A stretch of DNA of 6,450 bases from an uncultured Microbacterium sp. (GTDB lineage: Bacteria > Actinomycetota > Actinomycetes > Actinomycetales > Microbacteriaceae). Each line of letters begins with the position of its first letter. The first letter of the stretch is position 1. Shown piece by piece: positions 5,295 to 6,450 of the stretch. The notes beneath the pieces were generated by a model. It searched no databases. It saw only the letters and a list, made by a program, of their open reading frames with translations, and had not been told where the DNA came from. The stretch lies in NCBI RefSeq assembly GCF_943912325.1, contig NZ_CALTTX010000082.1:1-6450 (forward strand), written 5' to 3'. Position numbers and translations under genes: made by a program.

Positions 5295-5333
5295 GCAGAG
5301 CCGACCTGAGCTGAGCCGAGCCCAACCGCGAAG

Positions 5334-5347
5334 GGGGCTTGAGCCCC
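5334..5347 (+). terminator. Weak hairpin after the topoisomerase gene
   Basis: GGGGC-TTGA-GCCCC forms a 5-bp all-GC stem with a four-base loop, about 40 bases past the topoisomerase stop. It is preceded by GAGC-rich imperfect repeats (5294-5322). There is no T-run right after it (the sequence continues AGCATCCTTCAC), so it is only a possible terminator. Confidence 0.35.
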
Positions 5348-5375
5348 AGCATCCTTCACTTATCCCGATCAAGCC

Positions 5376-5387
5376 GTGAGCGCTCAC
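5376..5387. promoter_or_regulatory. Perfect palindrome GTGAGCGCTCAC, lac-operator-like
   Basis: This 12-bp perfect palindrome equals the core of the symmetric lac operator and has the central CG step typical of LacI/GalR-family sites. It sits 73 bases before the RND gene start, just upstream of the -35 region implied by the candidate -10 at 5412-5417. A regulator of the LacI family, or another protein with a similar site, may control the exporter. No LacI-type gene lies in the window. Confidence 0.5.
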
Positions 5388-5408
5388 AGTAGCCTCGTAA
5401 GTGTCGGG

Positions 5409-5417
5409 TGGCATACT
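5409..5417 (+). promoter_or_regulatory. Candidate extended -10 promoter of the RND transporter gene
   Basis: TGGCATACT reads as TGN followed by CATACT (four of six consensus bases). No clear -35 lies 16-18 bases upstream. Transcription would start near 5424, leaving a leader of about 36 nt before the GTG at 5460. Confidence 0.35.
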
Positions 5418-5459
5418 CCTCGCTGAGACGTATCCAACACTTATCGGAAAGCTGCGTTC

Positions 5460-6450
5460 GTGTCGAACCTCGCCGTGCTCTCGTTGCACAACCGCGCGCT
5501 CATTGCCCTCATCACGATCGTCGCCGCTATTTTCGGGGGCATCGCGCTCACGGGGCTCAAGCAAGAGCTCATCCCCTCGGTCACCTTTCCGCAACTGACG
5601 ATCGTCTCGAGCTATCCGGGCGCGTCTCCCGAGGTCGTCGACAACGACGTCTCGTCGCCGATCGAGCAGGCGATCCAGGGGGTCGCGGGCCTCGAGTCGA
5701 CGACGGCGACGAGTTCGACGAATGCCTCGATCGTGCAGGCCGCGTTCACCTACGGCACCGACCTCTCGGCCGCCGAGCAAAAGATCTCGACCGCCATCAA
5801 CCGCATCAAATCGACCCTTCCCGACGGGGTCGAGCCGAACGTCATCGCCGCGAGCATCGACGATCTGCCCGTCATCCAGATCGCTGTCACGGGCTTCAGC
5901 GACGAGGCGACCGCGCAGCAGCGCCTCGACGACGTCATCGTGCCCGATCTGCAGAAGCTCGACGGCGTCAACGCCGCCCAGGTCGTCGGTGGCCGCGGCC
6001 AACGCGTCGTCATCACCCCCAACACGACCGAACTCGCCGCGCGCGGCTTCTCGCAGACGGCGATCACCGACGCCCTCAAGCAGAACGGCGCGCTCTTCCC
6101 CGGCGGCCAGATCGTCGAGGGCGACCAGTCGCTCACGGTGCAGACGGGTGCGAAGCTCACCTCGGTCGACGAGGTCACGGCCCTGCCGCTCGTGCCGACG
6201 AGCGCCGCGCAATTGCGCGAAGGAAAGACGACGATCGGCGACGTCGCGAGCGTCTCGCTCGACCGCGACCCGCAGACCTCGATCTCGCGCGTCGACGGCA
6301 AAGCGGCCCTCACGATCGCCGTCACGAAGCTCCCCGCGGCCAACACCGTCGACGTCTCGAAGGCCGTCATTGCGGCCCTGCCCAACCTCGAGAAGAGCCT
6401 CGGCGGCGGCAGCTTCACGGTCGTCTTCGACCAGGCCCCTTACATTCAGC
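5460..6450 (+). CDS. RND-family efflux permease (AcrB/SwrC-like), partial, C-terminus beyond right edge
   Basis: The first 330 residues of a large proton-driven export permease; family members are about 1000-1050 residues. It opens VSNLAVLSLHNRALIALIT, with the first membrane helix at about 13-32, followed by the family-typical ELIPSVTFPQLTIVSSYPGASPEVV and PIEQAIQGVAGL, and then the PN1/PN2 porter region (AINRIKSTLPDGVEPN, QKLDGVNAAQVVGG, DRDPQTSISRVDGKAALTIAV). No frameshift is seen. The start is GTG 5460, with GGAAAG eight bases upstream and an in-frame TGA at 5424. In Gram-positive bacteria such single-gene RND pumps (SwrC/YerP type) export surfactants, lipids or drugs and work without an outer-membrane channel; the substrate is not readable here. 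No membrane-fusion adaptor gene precedes it; one could lie downstream. The control region carries a lac-operator-like palindrome. Confidence 0.92.
   Translation, partial: MSNLAVLSLHNRALIALITIVAAIFGGIALTGLKQELIPSVTFPQLTIVSSYPGASPEVVDNDVSSPIEQAIQGVAGLESTTATSSTNASIVQAAFTYGTDLSAAEQKISTAINRIKSTLPDGVEPNVIAASIDDLPVIQIAVTGFSDEATAQQRLDDVIVPDLQKLDGVNAAQVVGGRGQRVVITPNTTELAARGFSQTAITDALKQNGALFPGGQIVEGDQSLTVQTGAKLTSVDEVTALPLVPTSAAQLREGKTTIGDVASVSLDRDPQTSISRVDGKAALTIAVTKLPAANTVDVSKAVIAALPNLEKSLGGGSFTVVFDQAPYIQ

Noticed and set aside
5398..5443. TAAGTGT / ACACTTA inverted repeat upstream of the RND gene
   Set aside because: Seven-base arms separated by 32 bases are expected by chance at this length, and no extension of the arms is possible.
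4923..6212. Minus-strand open frame of 429 codons
   Set aside because: It spans the 3' part of the topoisomerase gene, the intergenic region and the RND gene, all clearly coding on the plus strand; the translation is Arg/Asp/Glu-rich noise.

Overview
The window is GC-rich DNA from an actinobacterium, most likely a member of the Microbacteriaceae (Microbacterium or a relative). The evidence is strong G/C bias at third codon positions, a DUF3073 gene (a family essentially confined to Actinobacteria), GTG starts, and gene pairs such as DUF4097-PadR that are common in this group. The genus is inferred from gene content and base composition; no database comparison was possible.

Layout, left to right. 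(1) 1-1547, minus strand: the front of a methionine-type ABC importer, metQ (substrate-binding protein) followed after 4 nt by metN (ATPase, running off the left edge). A metI permease would be expected beyond position 1. (2) 1706-1756: a perfect 18-bp inverted repeat that looks like the terminator of the next gene. (3) 1774-1962, minus strand: a 62-aa DUF3073 protein, whose leader holds a hairpin and a separate palindrome. (4) 2105-2132: a hairpin after padR. (5) 2147-3633, minus strand: a two-gene operon of a DUF4097 beta-solenoid protein and a PadR-family regulator, overlapping by GTGA. Its promoter carries two near-identical ATATAT-centred palindromes, one exactly between the -35 and -10 boxes, which suggests autoregulation by PadR. 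(6) 3790-3824: a 14-bp stem terminator. (7) 3907-4068, minus strand: a 53-aa membrane protein with a very strong ribosome binding site. (8) 4323-5294, plus strand: a bacterial type IB DNA topoisomerase, divergent from the small membrane protein. (9) 5460-6450, plus strand: the first 330 codons of a large RND-type efflux permease, running off the right edge. A perfect lac-operator-like palindrome lies just upstream of its likely promoter.

The genes look like a set of separate housekeeping or envelope units rather than one system: methionine uptake, a small conserved actinobacterial protein, a self-regulated DUF4097/PadR unit, a topoisomerase and an exporter. No stretch over 300 bases lacks a gene. 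The longest gaps (3634-3906, 4069-4322, 1548-1773, 1963-2146, 5295-5459) hold promoters, terminators and palindromes as listed. I saw no tRNA, rRNA, CRISPR array, insertion sequence or prophage gene.

I did not find a convincing new multi-gene system. The points most worth a second look are the operator/promoter arrangement of the DUF4097-PadR operon, the lac-like operator in front of the RND gene, the MetQ protein without a lipobox cysteine, and an apparent excess of the hexamer GGATGC/GCATCC.
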